DNA of 28,260 nt from Microbacteriaceae bacterium (GCA_947455385.1 CANGNR010000002.1:1-28260); one strand, 5' to 3'. Counted from the first letter of the stretch, positions 1-7,392 are shown. Made by a program: numbers and translations. The notes: a model not told the origin generated them from the sequence alone.

Positions 1-910
1 ACTCGGTTTCATCTTCGGAGAAATCTTCAACGGCCTGCGCCGAAACGTATCCATGGTTATCTCGGTGGTTTTGGTCACCTTCATTTCGTTGACCTTCGTT
101 GGCACGGCGGCTCTTCTGCAACTTCAAATCGGCCAGATGAAGACCTACTGGTACGACAGAGCCCAGGTTGCGGTTTACATGTGCTCCGACATCTCGGCTC
201 AGGACCTCTGCCCCCAGGGGGAGTCATCGGCGGCACAACAGGCAGCGGTCGAGGCGCGCCTGAACTCGCCGGCCATCAAGCCCTACGTCGAAAAGTTCTA
301 CTTTGAGAACCACGCAGATGCCTACGCCAAGTTTCAGCAGCAGTTCAAGGGCAACTCGGTAGCAAAGTACGTGACTCCCGAACAGCTGAACGAGACCTAC
401 TGGGTGAACCTCAAGAACCCAAACCAGAGCGCAATCATCACCGAGTCGTTCAGCGGGTTCAACGGGGTCGAAGAGGTGCGCGACCAACGCTCCTACCTCG
501 ATCAAATCTTTAGCCTGCTCAACGCGGGTTCTCTAGCTGCAATCAGCATCGCCGGCGTGATGCTTGTCTCTGCCATTCTGCTGATTGCCACCACCATTCG
601 ACTTTCGGCGCTTTCGCGTCGTCGCGAGCTCGGCATCATGCGACTCGTTGGCGCCAGCAACTTCTACATTCAGCTGCCATTCGTTCTTGAGGGTGTCATC
701 GCGGCTACCATCGGCTCGCTGCTCGCCGCCGGAGCGGTGCTGGCTATCGTTCAGTACTTCGTGCAGGGTTACCTCGCCACCAGGCTTCCGCTGACCTCGT
801 TTGTCTCGATGGCCGACGGCATGCAGATCTTTCCGCTCCTGGTCGGCGTCGGCGTCGTCTTGTCGGCGTTTGCGTCTGGTGTCGCCATCCGTCGTTATCT
901 GCGCATCTAG
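1..910 (+). CDS. ftsX: Cell division protein FtsX (5' end outside window)
   Basis: Membrane partner of the ATPase FtsE. The FtsEX complex sits at the division site and transmits ATP hydrolysis to cell-wall hydrolases. The reading frame is open from base 2, so the ATG at 53 is internal: the 17 codons before it (ending GLRRNVS) continue the typical FtsX N-terminus, and the true start lies before the window. About 302 residues are visible. They comprise one N-terminal membrane segment (SVVLVTFISLTFVG), an extracellular domain of roughly 130 residues, then three C-terminal membrane segments separated by a charged loop (SRRRELGIMRLVGAS) typical of the FtsX/MacB permease fold. smpB follows 54 bp downstream, the usual actinobacterial order ftsE-ftsX-smpB. 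Identity is secure; only the exact start is unknown. Confidence 0.95.
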   Translation, partial: LGFIFGEIFNGLRRNVSMVISVVLVTFISLTFVGTAALLQLQIGQMKTYWYDRAQVAVYMCSDISAQDLCPQGESSAAQQAAVEARLNSPAIKPYVEKFYFENHADAYAKFQQQFKGNSVAKYVTPEQLNETYWVNLKNPNQSAIITESFSGFNGVEEVRDQRSYLDQIFSLLNAGSLAAISIAGVMLVSAILLIATTIRLSALSRRRELGIMRLVGASNFYIQLPFVLEGVIAATIGSLLAAGAVLAIVQYFVQGYLATRLPLTSFVSMADGMQIFPLLVGVGVVLSAFASGVAIRRYLRI

Positions 911-964
911 GCCTAGTCGCCTCGCCTTGTTAGACTTTGGGGCTAACCATTTATAAGGAGCACC

Positions 965-1438
965 TTGCCTAGAGAGCGCGGCCAGAAAGTTGTGGCCAGC
1001 AACCGAAAGGCCCGGCACGATTACTTCATCGAAGACGTGTATGAGGCCGGCATTGTGCTAACCGGGCCAGAGGTGAAGTCGCTCCGCGCCGGTCGTGCAT
1101 CGCTTATCGATGGCTTTGCCTCGATTGACGGTGGCGAGGTCTGGCTCGAGAACGTGCACATTCCCGAGTACACCCAGGCCACCTGGAACAATCACCCCGC
1201 TCGCCGCAAGCGCAAGCTGCTTCTGAACCGCGCCGAGATTTACAAGCTCACCGGCAAGATCAAAGAGAGCGGCTACACGCTCGTGCCCCTTTCGCTCTAT
1301 TTCAAGGATGGCAAGGCAAAGGTCGAGATCGCCCTCGCGAAGGGCAAGAAGGACTACGACAAGCGCCACACCCTCAAAGAGCAGCAGGATAAGCGCGAGG
1401 CCGCTCGGGCCGTGGCCACCAAGGGCAAAGAGTGGTAG
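965..1438 (+). CDS. smpB: SsrA-binding protein SmpB
   Basis: Binds the tRNA-like end of tmRNA and brings it to stalled ribosomes for trans-translation. The protein has 157 residues, the normal family length. The start is TTG at 965, preceded by AAGGAG at 955-960 with 4 nt spacing; no ATG fits the conserved N-terminus (RKARHDYFIEDVYEAGIVL). The conserved oligonucleotide-binding barrel is visible (GPEVKSLRAGRASLIDGFA, then HIPEYTQA), as is the basic C-terminal tail (DYDKRHTLKEQQDKREAAR) that folds into the decoding centre. The tmRNA gene starts about 100 bp downstream, so both partners of the rescue system are adjacent. Confidence 0.97.
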   Translation: MPRERGQKVVASNRKARHDYFIEDVYEAGIVLTGPEVKSLRAGRASLIDGFASIDGGEVWLENVHIPEYTQATWNNHPARRKRKLLLNRAEIYKLTGKIKESGYTLVPLSLYFKDGKAKVEIALAKGKKDYDKRHTLKEQQDKREAARAVATKGKEW

Positions 1439-1520
1439 CCGACCCTTCTCGCCTTCACAGAGAACTCACGGCATAAAACGTCGGCCCAGCAGGTATCCTT
1501 ATTTAGCCCAGCAATGGGTT

Positions 1521-1529
1521 TGATAAATA
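1521..1529 (+). promoter_or_regulatory. Possible extended -10 element for the tmRNA gene
   Basis: TG at 1521-1522 followed after one base by TAAATA (1524-1529) resembles an extended -10 element. It lies 7 nt before the predicted mature 5' end of tmRNA at 1537. No convincing -35 hexamer is visible upstream. Transcription could instead start further upstream with 5' processing. Confidence 0.3.
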
Positions 1530-1536
1530 AATAGTC

Positions 1537-1904
1537 GGGGATGATCGGTTTCGACATTGCTTTTGCAACTGGATGAAGCGGGTCGTGAATGTAGCGTCAA
1601 CACGTAAATGTCCGCTGCAAACTATAGGTGCCAATGCTAAGCGCACCGACTTCGCCCTCGCTGCATAAGCGAGCCTGAAGTCCGTCGGTCCAGATTTGAT
1701 TTCGTTCTGGGTGCCGGCGTCATTTAGAAATCTTGCTTCGCGGTTGTGTCTCAGGGCCGCGCGGGACTTTTGCTGAGGCTGGGCCTGTCGGATATGTCGC
1801 TTTTAGCTAGTGCCGGGGCCGAGTAGAACCTTATAAAAGCTACACCCGTAGAAGAGCCAGAAACTCAGCAGTGGACGGGGGTTCAATTCCCCCCATCTCC
1901 ACCC
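1537..1904 (+). ncRNA. ssrA: Transfer-messenger RNA (tmRNA)
   Basis: The 5' end GGGGATG (1537-1543) pairs with CATCTCC (1894-1900) to form the acceptor stem, and a T-arm with GTTCAATTCC (1881-1890) precedes it. The tag reading frame begins at the resume codon GCC (1630-1632), which follows UAGGU, and ends at TAA (1666-1668). It encodes ANAKRTDFALAA, with the typical actinobacterial DFALAA degradation signal. Pseudoknot-type GC-rich repeats fill 1670-1850. The discriminator A is at 1901 and the following bases are CCC, so the final A of CCA is not encoded and must be added after transcription. The RNA works with SmpB, encoded just upstream, to rescue stalled ribosomes and tag the unfinished peptide for proteolysis. 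Confidence 0.97.
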
Positions 1905-1928
1905 AAAAGGTACTCATCCCGATTGTGA

Positions 1929-1961
1929 AAAACCCGCCAGAGATGGCGGGTTTTTTATTTT
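1929..1961 (+). terminator. Rho-independent terminator of the tmRNA gene
   Basis: AAAACCCGCCA (1929-1939) and TGGCGGGTTTT (1944-1954) form a perfect stem with the 4-nt loop GAGA, followed by a T-rich run to about 1961. It lies 25 bp after the tmRNA 3' end. Confidence 0.93.
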
Positions 1962-1972
1962 GCCGGTGGCTC

Positions 1973-1978
1973 TAGGCT
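1973..1978 (+). promoter_or_regulatory. -10 hexamer of a leaderless promoter for the VOC gene
   Basis: TAGGCT lies exactly 6 nt before the ATG at 1985, and no Shine-Dalgarno sequence is present in between. The same arrangement (TAnnnT, 6 nt, ATG) occurs at four other genes in this window, which supports leaderless transcription starting at the A of the start codon. No clear -35 hexamer is visible. Confidence 0.55.
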
Positions 1979-1984
1979 TTAGCC

Positions 1985-2380
1985 ATGCACGCGAATCCAT
2001 CAATTTTTGCCCTCACCGTTGCCGCGACAGACCTCGCTGAGACAGAGGGCTTCTATCGCTCAGTGTTCGGTCTCGAGCCGATTTTTCGCGACGAAGTTTC
2101 GGTGATTTTCAAGTTCGGCGACCTCATGGTGAACATCCTCGATGAAAATGCGGCAGTTAGTCTGTTTGCTCCAGATCTGGTCTGCGGCGCGGCAAGCCAT
2201 CGCGGCATGCTCACCATCCAGGTTGAAAACGTTGACGCAGAGGCCCAGCGGCTTCGCGATCACGGCGTTGAGCTTCACTATGGCCCATTCAATCAGCCGT
2301 GGGGCATTCGCGTGATTACGTTCAAAGACCCAGCCGGTCAGATGTGGGAGTTAGCGCAGCCGATCGAGCCCGCTAAGTAG
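1985..2380 (+). CDS. VOC (glyoxalase/bleomycin-resistance fold) family protein
   Basis: A 131-residue protein with the two beta-alpha-beta-beta-beta halves of the vicinal oxygen chelate superfamily. The first half runs from SIFALTVAATDLAETEGFYRS to about residue 65. The second begins near GMLTIQVENVDAEAQRLRDHG and ends with the typical FKDPAGQMWELAQP. Members bind a divalent metal and include glyoxalase I, dioxygenases and drug-binding proteins; the sequence does not tell which role applies. The ATG at 1985 has no ribosome binding site but does have a leaderless -10 element. The hydrolase gene begins 9 bp after its stop. Family call is firm, substrate unknown. Confidence 0.85.
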   Translation: MHANPSIFALTVAATDLAETEGFYRSVFGLEPIFRDEVSVIFKFGDLMVNILDENAAVSLFAPDLVCGAASHRGMLTIQVENVDAEAQRLRDHGVELHYGPFNQPWGIRVITFKDPAGQMWELAQPIEPAK

Positions 2381-2383
2381 AAT
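2378..2383 (+). promoter_or_regulatory. -10 hexamer of a leaderless promoter for the hydrolase gene
   Basis: TAGAAT overlaps the TAG stop codon of the preceding VOC gene and lies exactly 6 nt before the ATG at 2390. No Shine-Dalgarno sequence is present. This suggests the downstream gene can be transcribed on its own as a leaderless mRNA, although co-transcription with the VOC gene is also possible. Confidence 0.5.
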
Positions 2384-2389
2384 CTTCGA

Positions 2390-2941
2390 ATGACTACTTT
2401 CACCGATCGCCCGAATACAGCCCTTCTCGTTATCGACGTTCAGAACGAGGTGGTCGAGAACGCTTTCAACAGGGATGCCGTTGTCGCCAACATCAAGACT
2501 GCGGTCGAGCGAGCTCGCGGTGCGGGTGTTGCCGTGGTTTGGGTTCAACACTCAGACGCAGGCTTGATGCTGGAATCGGAGGGGTGGCAGATCGTTCCAG
2601 AGCTTGAGCCGCTGCCTACCGAGCCAATCGTGCGCAAGAACTACAAGAGCTCGTTCATCGAGACCAACCTCGACTCGGTGCTCGAGCACCTGGGTGTGTC
2701 GAAGCTCATCATCTGCGGCGCGGAGTCGAACCACTGCGTTCGCCACACCAGCCACTCAGCCTTCGAGCGCGGATACGACGTGACGCTGATTTCAGACGCG
2801 CACACCTCGAACAGCTACGAGTGGGCCGGGCACAAGATTTCGGCCGAACAGGTGATTGACGAGCAGAACGACAACCTGACGAACTACGAGATGCCCGGCC
2901 GCCTGGCCACCGTGCAGCCGCTAGCCGAGATCAACTTCTAA
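2390..2941 (+). CDS. Isochorismatase-family cysteine hydrolase
   Basis: A 183-residue protein of normal length for the family. The expected catalytic triad is visible: Asp16 (ALLVIDVQN), Lys83 (IVRKNYKSSF) and the nucleophile Cys116 (CGAESNHCVRHTSHSAFERG). Family members hydrolyse isochorismate, nicotinamide, N-carbamoyl compounds or similar amides. Nicotinamidases have a metal-binding Asp-x-His motif after the Asp region, which I do not see, so this is probably a general cysteine hydrolase. The gene follows the VOC gene by 9 bp and is closed by a bidirectional terminator. The substrate cannot be named from sequence. Confidence 0.88.
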   Translation: MTTFTDRPNTALLVIDVQNEVVENAFNRDAVVANIKTAVERARGAGVAVVWVQHSDAGLMLESEGWQIVPELEPLPTEPIVRKNYKSSFIETNLDSVLEHLGVSKLIICGAESNHCVRHTSHSAFERGYDVTLISDAHTSNSYEWAGHKISAEQVIDEQNDNLTNYEMPGRLATVQPLAEINF

Positions 2942-2953
2942 GGTTTAACGAAG

Positions 2954-2985
2954 AAAATGGCCCGCCGAAATCGGCGGGCCATTTT
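2954..2985. terminator. Bidirectional Rho-independent terminator
   Basis: AAAATGGCCCGCCGA (2954-2968) is the exact reverse complement of TCGGCGGGCCATTTT (2971-2985). The GC-rich core is flanked by A and T runs on both sides, so it can terminate the hydrolase gene on the plus strand and the convergent secreted-protein gene on the minus strand. Confidence 0.92.
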
Positions 2986-2999
2986 TGCATTCTTGTTGC

Positions 3000-4217
3000 C
3001 TATTTGCAGGCCTTGGCGGATGCCCTGCCCTTCAAGATAATCACGCAGGCGTGGCCTGTGACCGTGCTCGTTTTCTTTGCGTTAGTAGGCGCCTTGTAGG
3101 TGATCTTGTAGTTGAGCTTGATGCCCTTGCTGGTTCTGGTTGCTTTGTAGTGGTTGGCCGCGGCGTTGCCCATCAGGCTCTTAGGCGTGATCTTCTTTGC
3201 GGGGCGCTTGGTGAGGCCCCCATTGGCCATGGCGGCGAGTCCCTTAGCTTGGCCAAGCGCCCACTGATTTGCGCCAATCTGGTTGATGGCACGCTGCACC
3301 GCAACTCCAGAAACCGCATGGTCGGTGGCTACCTTAACCGTCACCGCGGATGTTTTGAGGTACTCGTAGGTGAGGTCGATGTTGAAGCCCATGCCTGGTT
3401 CTGAGAGATGCATGGCCAGTTTCTTTAGTAGGCCCGACTTGGCGTTCACATAGAAGGTGGCCGCAAACCCAACCGAGTTCTCGGAGTTTTCTGGGTTGGC
3501 GGTTTCGCCGTTGAGAACGTAGGTGTCATAAACCTGGCCGCCAGCTGCCCGAGTCAGTTCGACCGGGTGCACGTGGTTTGTTGGCGCGAGAACGATTGAG
3601 CTCACCAGGCTCGAAATTGAGACCGAGCCTATTTCGCTTGAGGTGACTGCCCCGAGCACGTGTGCTGGCTTAGGGTCGGTGAAGCACGACTGTGGCTGCA
3701 TATCGAACTGGTATCCGTTGGCGTCGTAGAAGCGCTTGGCCGAACCAGCCTTGATCGAGGTGAGCGCCTGCTTCAGTGAAACATCGTCGAGCCCGGAGTT
3801 TTTGTTGAAAGCAACGAAGTACTTGCCCTTGGTGTAGCCACAGTCGAGCAGAGCAGCGGAGCTCTTGAGCGGGCCAGTCGCGCTGGTCTTTTGATAGCTG
3901 TGGCCAGTGGTCTTATTGCCCTGGAGTGCGAGTGCGATGACCATCTTGCCGCCGGCCACGTTGGTGGTATTGAGTGTCTCGGCAATCTTTACGTCGAAGT
4001 TCTTCGACTTGAGGATTGCCGCAGAGGTGGCATCTTGCGCTGCGACTATCGCCTTGAAGTTGTCGCTTGCCTGCAGGTCGGTCACTGAAAGCCAGTCGGG
4101 TGCCGGTGCGCCGAGTGGCATAGGTTCTGCGATGTCTTCTGCCATGGCCACCATGCCCGGCATTAGAAGCAAGGATGTTGCCGCTAAGGTTGCGACGATT
4201 TTTGCGAATGTCTTCAA
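3000..4217 (-). CDS. Secreted protein of unknown function
   Basis: 405 residues from a TTG start at 4217, chosen because AGGGGGA (plus 4222-4228) precedes it and because a signal peptide starts there (MKTFAKIVATLAATSLLL, likely cleavage after AMA). An in-frame ATG at 4283 would add 22 hydrophilic residues before the signal peptide and is unlikely. There is no lipobox Cys. The mature part has four cysteines (in LLDCGY, PQSCFTD, GHACVII and AKACK), suggesting two disulfides. The middle part (FAATFYVNAKSGLLKKLAMHLS, then GFNIDLTYEYLKTSAVTV) has the alternating strand pattern of LppX/LprG- or LolA-like folds, but this is only a resemblance. A Lys-rich C-terminal domain follows. I do not recognise the family. 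Adjacent genes give no functional clue. Confidence 0.75.
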   Translation of the reverse strand: MKTFAKIVATLAATSLLLMPGMVAMAEDIAEPMPLGAPAPDWLSVTDLQASDNFKAIVAAQDATSAAILKSKNFDVKIAETLNTTNVAGGKMVIALALQGNKTTGHSYQKTSATGPLKSSAALLDCGYTKGKYFVAFNKNSGLDDVSLKQALTSIKAGSAKRFYDANGYQFDMQPQSCFTDPKPAHVLGAVTSSEIGSVSISSLVSSIVLAPTNHVHPVELTRAAGGQVYDTYVLNGETANPENSENSVGFAATFYVNAKSGLLKKLAMHLSEPGMGFNIDLTYEYLKTSAVTVKVATDHAVSGVAVQRAINQIGANQWALGQAKGLAAMANGGLTKRPAKKITPKSLMGNAAANHYKATRTSKGIKLNYKITYKAPTNAKKTSTVTGHACVIILKGRASAKACK

Positions 4218-4286
4218 TGTTCCCCCTCGTTTGTTTGGCTCAGTCTGGCATGAATCGGGGGAGATTATGCGAAGAGCAGGCAAACT

Positions 4287-4661
4287 CTAGGAGTTTGGGC
4301 AGAGTTGCGCTACGCGCTGTGGGCTAACGCCCAACAAAACTGCGATGTCACGCATGGTGAGGTCGCTCTCGCGCATCCTTGCGACAACGTCGCGGATCTC
4401 GTTTGATGCCTCTTCTTGCAGGCGAGCTGCCTCGCGCATTTTGTGCTGAGCGGCCTCGATGTCGCAAATGATGCCGGGCATTACCGCTTCGATTTTTACC
4501 AGGATGTCGCAAGTAGCTTCGTTGCGAAGCTCGGCCGCGATCTGCTTGATTTTTTCTGTTGCCTTGTCGAGGCGGCTCACCGTCATGGTGAAGTTATCGA
4601 GCTCGGCCACGTTAACGAGCCAGCCGTCTTCGCGGCGTTCGGCCTTTGCTGTGATTTGCAT
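4287..4661 (-). CDS. HicB-like domain protein with C-terminal helix-turn-helix
   Basis: 124 residues. Residues 1-45 (ITAKAERREDGWLVNVAEL, followed by a helix) resemble the partial RNase-H fold of HicB antitoxins. A helical stretch rich in Glu/Ala/Arg follows (HKMREAARLQEEASNEIRDV). The C-terminus (LTMRDIAVLLGVSPQRVAQL) is a clear helix-turn-helix. Similar stand-alone proteins are common in actinobacteria. No HicA toxin gene (a short double-stranded-RNA-binding-like protein) is adjacent, so a classical toxin-antitoxin pair is not supported. The ATG at 4661 is preceded by AGAGG. The gene diverges from the DoxX-like gene across a 150-bp region with a large palindrome, which this protein may bind; that is inference. 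Confidence 0.75.
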   Translation of the reverse strand: MQITAKAERREDGWLVNVAELDNFTMTVSRLDKATEKIKQIAAELRNEATCDILVKIEAVMPGIICDIEAAQHKMREAARLQEEASNEIRDVVARMRESDLTMRDIAVLLGVSPQRVAQLCPNS

Positions 4662-4720
4662 CGGGGCCTCTCTCGTTTCGTGATTGGGCTCTGAATCAAT
4701 AATGACACATCTGCAACCAA

Positions 4721-4761
4721 GTAAAGACCTACTTGACTTGATTAGTCTAGGTGTGCTTTAC
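4721..4761. promoter_or_regulatory. 41-bp imperfect palindrome, candidate operator
   Basis: GTAAAG (4721-4726) mirrors CTTTAC (4756-4761), and GACT (4735-4738) mirrors AGTC (4744-4747), about a common centre at 4741. By hand 13 of 18 symmetric positions pair. It overlaps the proposed -35 and -10 elements of the DoxX-like gene and lies about 60 bp upstream of the divergent HicB-like gene. Confidence 0.55.
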
Positions 4762-4762
4762 T
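4733..4762 (+). promoter_or_regulatory. Candidate promoter of the DoxX-like gene
   Basis: TTGACT (4733-4738) matches the -35 consensus at five of six positions. TTTACT (4757-4762), 18 bp further on, is a weak -10. The two hexamers lie inside the 41-bp palindrome, which suggests repression by a bound dimer. Confidence 0.4.
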
Positions 4763-4812
4763 AAACAAATGTAACCGAGCATGTGCTCAAAATCAATAGA
4801 TCTTGGAGACAA

Positions 4813-5223
4813 ATGAACATCGCCATCGTTATCGCTGCCTGGCTCTTCGCCCTGGCCAATGCCTTCGTCTTTTTCAAGGCCGGCACCTTCAAACTCACCG
4901 CGCCAATCGCCAAACTTCTAGAGGCTGGCTTTGGCTGGGTTGAGAAGACTCCCGCGCCAGTCGTGCGCCTCATCGCGCTGCTAGAACTCGTGGGTGCCGC
5001 AGGGCTCATCCTCGCGCGCATCGCGCAAGACTTCTTTCGCTACGACTGGGCGCAGCCTTGGGGTGTCGCCGCAGGAGCGGGCTTGGCCCTCACCATGCTC
5101 GTAGCAGCCTGGGTTCACATCGCTCGCGGCGAGTTCAAGTACACCTGGAAGAACAACGTTGGCATCTTTGCTGCTGCCGCGATTGCAACCGTGCTGTTTG
5201 CTCTTGTGAACTACGCAGCCTAG
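4813..5223 (+). CDS. DoxX-like small integral membrane protein
   Basis: 136 residues from the ATG at 4813, preceded by TTGGAG with 5 nt spacing. The in-frame ATG at 4783 would add ten residues without a better binding site. Four membrane segments are visible: IAIVIAAWLFALANAFVFF, VRLIALLELVGAAGLILARI, WGVAAGAGLALTMLVAAWVH and NNVGIFAAAAIATVLFALV. The pattern FKAGTFKL after the first segment and the Glu in LLELVGAAGL are typical of the DoxX/DoxX_2 group. Members are linked to thiol or redox homeostasis in some bacteria, but this one cannot be assigned. Its stop codon overlaps that of the convergent ECF S-component gene in a shared CTAG. Confidence 0.8.
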   Translation: MNIAIVIAAWLFALANAFVFFKAGTFKLTAPIAKLLEAGFGWVEKTPAPVVRLIALLELVGAAGLILARIAQDFFRYDWAQPWGVAAGAGLALTMLVAAWVHIARGEFKYTWKNNVGIFAAAAIATVLFALVNYAA

Positions 5224-5993
5224 TTTCTGCTAAATCCGGCCCTGATTGCCGCCCTCGAGAGGGCAGCGGTCAGGGTCGGCCCAGTTAAGCAGACCAGCAG
5301 CACCGTGGTGGCCGCCCGCCCGGTATCCCAGAGAAGACCACCTGTTAGCAGCTCATAGTTGACGAACCTCGTGAGGTTATCAAACACGGATGCGCTCGCG
5401 ATGTAACCAAGACTCGAGCCCTCGCTAGCCAACAGGGGCCAGTTCCAGAGCGACATTAGTGCGCCATAAAGGTAGGAAGCTGGCACCGCATAGAGCGCCA
5501 GCGATGCGGTGTGTAGCCAACGAGATCGCAACATAGGAATCAAGCCGGCGCCGGCACCGACGATTGCGGCAGCCATCATCTGAAAGGGCAGCCACGGGCC
5601 AACGCCGGCGCCTATCAGTGCCGAAACCATCAGCGACCCGGCGCCGAGCACAAAACCAAAGCTCGCGCCAAACACACTTGCCGCGATGATGATCAAGAAG
5701 AAAACGGTCTCGATTCCAGAGACGCCGGCCCCCAGCAGTCGGATCGCAGAGTTCAGCGCGATCAGAACCGCCAACACGGCAAGTTGCCTTGTGTCTCGAG
5801 CCCCAAGCCCGAAATCAGCAAAGATCAAGCCCAGCAATAGTGGCATTAGGGCAACCATGGAGCTTTGGCTCAGAGCCGCCGATGACACCGCGTTCGCCGG
5901 AATAAAGAGCGGCCAGGCAAAGGCAAACAGGGCTGCGGCGACCGCGACGATTAGTGTCAGCGATCCGACTGGGTTTGGAGCTGGCTTAAGCAC
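5220..5993 (-). CDS. ECF transporter S component, probably for cobalamin
   Basis: 257 residues, strongly hydrophobic, with about six membrane segments (for example LTLIVAVAAALFAFAWPLF, MVALMPLLLGLIFADFGLG and VFFLIIIAASVFGASFGFV). It is the substrate-binding subunit that associates with the EcfT/EcfA module to import a vitamin. The GTG start at 5993 overlaps the stop of the ATPase gene by 8 nt, so it is the last gene of the riboswitch operon. The cobalamin riboswitch at the head of the operon suggests B12 as substrate, similar in layout to CbrT-type systems; this is inference from context. The stop overlaps that of the convergent DoxX-like gene. Confidence 0.82.
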   Translation of the reverse strand: MLKPAPNPVGSLTLIVAVAAALFAFAWPLFIPANAVSSAALSQSSMVALMPLLLGLIFADFGLGARDTRQLAVLAVLIALNSAIRLLGAGVSGIETVFFLIIIAASVFGASFGFVLGAGSLMVSALIGAGVGPWLPFQMMAAAIVGAGAGLIPMLRSRWLHTASLALYAVPASYLYGALMSLWNWPLLASEGSSLGYIASASVFDNLTRFVNYELLTGGLLWDTGRAATTVLLVCLTGPTLTAALSRAAIRAGFSRN

Positions 5994-7392
5994 CGAGCAT
6001 CACCAGCCTTGCCTGCACCAAATTGAGGAATTCCAAATCGTGGCTCGCAATAACGAGCGCCTTGCCCGCCGATTGCAGAGCGTTTAGCGTGGCGGCAAGC
6101 TTCGTTTTGGCCCGGCGGTCGAGGCCGCGGGTCGGTTCATCCAAGAGCAGGATGTCGGCGCCGCTCGAGAGTTGAATCGCCAGCGCCAGTGCCAACTGCT
6201 GGCCAGAAGAAAGGTCCCTCGGGTGCGCGTTGTCGTTCACCGGGCCGATCCATTGGCCAAGCAGCAGGTTGGCTAGTCGTCTGTCGCCAGTGGGTTGGGC
6301 GAGGCCCTGGCTAGTAGTCGCAAGCTCGGCCGCGACTGAGTCTAGATATAGCAGGTCGCTGGCATTCTGGGGAACCAAACGAGTTTGACCATTGATTAAG
6401 ATGCTCCCGGCTTTGGCCTGGAGTTCGCCGGCGAGCGTTAGCAGCACGGTTGTCTTGCCTGAACCATTCGGCCCAACCAGACCAAGCGCCTGACCGTGTG
6501 CGATTTCGAAAGTCAAGTCTTGGATCACGGGTTGGCCGTCGTGGCCGACACTTAGCTCCGCAACCTTGACCGCAGGTTCCTCCTGCGGGGCACGCGGGCG
6601 CCATCCAGGAGCCTCTTGTTCTTTGATGCGCCTAAACGGGTTCGCCTCTGATTCTCGCGTTGGCATCAGGCCCAGCGCCGCAGCTTCAGCGGCACCACTG
6701 TCGCGGTCGTGCGCAGACACCTTGCCATCCTGACCAACTATGACGATTCGCTCGCACACATGGATGAGTCGCTCGAGATGGTGTTCGGCTATGACCACCG
6801 CGATGCCGAGTTCATTTGCGAGGTCGCTCAAGAGCTCGATAAGCGTGCGTGCGCCGGCATCGTCTAACTCTGATGTCGGTTCATCGAGAAGGAGCACTCG
6901 CGGTTTGGCGATGACAGCCGCCCCAATCGCGAGCCTCTGTTGCTGACCGCCCGAGAGTGCTTCAACTGGGCGAGTCAGCAGGCCCGATAACCCAACCAGG
7001 TCGGCGGTTGACTGGACCTCTGCACGCATTTGATCGGCCGGCACCCCCAGCTGTTCGAGCGTAAACGCAAGTTCTTTTTCGACGGTCTCGGCGACGAAAG
7101 AGCCCTCTGACTGTTGGCTCACGTAGCCGACGAGTCGAGGCCTCTGGCTAGCGAGGCTTTCGAAGAGGTCAACTCCGTCGACCAAGATCTTTCCGGTCAG
7201 CGAGCCGCCTGTAAATCTCGGGGCGAGGCCGGCCATCAGATTAATCAGGGTCGACTTGCCGCTGCCAGTTGCGCCGCAGACCAGAGTGATTTCGCCGGGG
7301 CGGCAAGAGAGGTTGACATCCTTGAGAATTTCTTCGGCGCGCTCTTTATAGCCAAAGCCAACGCGCTGCAGTTCGATCACGCTGGTCACCAT
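5986..7392 (-). CDS. ECF transporter ATPase, two ABC domains fused
   Basis: 468 residues from ATG at 7392. Two ABC domains are joined head to tail. The first has Walker A GATGSGKST (residues 40-48), signature LSGGQQQRLAIG and Walker B VLLLDEPTSELDD. The second has Walker A GPNGSGKTT, signature LSSGQQLALALA and Walker B ILLLDEPTRGLDR. A linker of about 60 residues rich in Glu, Arg and Pro joins them. Together they act as the EcfA-EcfA' pair that powers vitamin import. The start overlaps the end of the EcfT gene by 7 nt (a GTG at 7389 would give a 4-nt overlap). The longer reading frame reaching 7605 lies inside EcfT and adds residues unrelated to the family. Confidence 0.9.
   Translation of the reverse strand: MVTSVIELQRVGFGYKERAEEILKDVNLSCRPGEITLVCGATGSGKSTLINLMAGLAPRFTGGSLTGKILVDGVDLFESLASQRPRLVGYVSQQSEGSFVAETVEKELAFTLEQLGVPADQMRAEVQSTADLVGLSGLLTRPVEALSGGQQQRLAIGAAVIAKPRVLLLDEPTSELDDAGARTLIELLSDLANELGIAVVIAEHHLERLIHVCERIVIVGQDGKVSAHDRDSGAAEAAALGLMPTRESEANPFRRIKEQEAPGWRPRAPQEEPAVKVAELSVGHDGQPVIQDLTFEIAHGQALGLVGPNGSGKTTVLLTLAGELQAKAGSILINGQTRLVPQNASDLLYLDSVAAELATTSQGLAQPTGDRRLANLLLGQWIGPVNDNAHPRDLSSGQQLALALAIQLSSGADILLLDEPTRGLDRRAKTKLAATLNALQSAGKALVIASHDLEFLNLVQARLVMLGA

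Noticed and set aside
1871..1904. tRNA-like end with GTTCAATTCC taken as a separate tRNA gene
   Set aside because: It is the acceptor and T-arm half of tmRNA; its partner strand is at 1537-1543.
4218..4283. Upstream ATG start for the secreted protein
   Set aside because: It would place 22 hydrophilic residues before the signal peptide, whereas the TTG at 4217 has a strong ribosome binding site.
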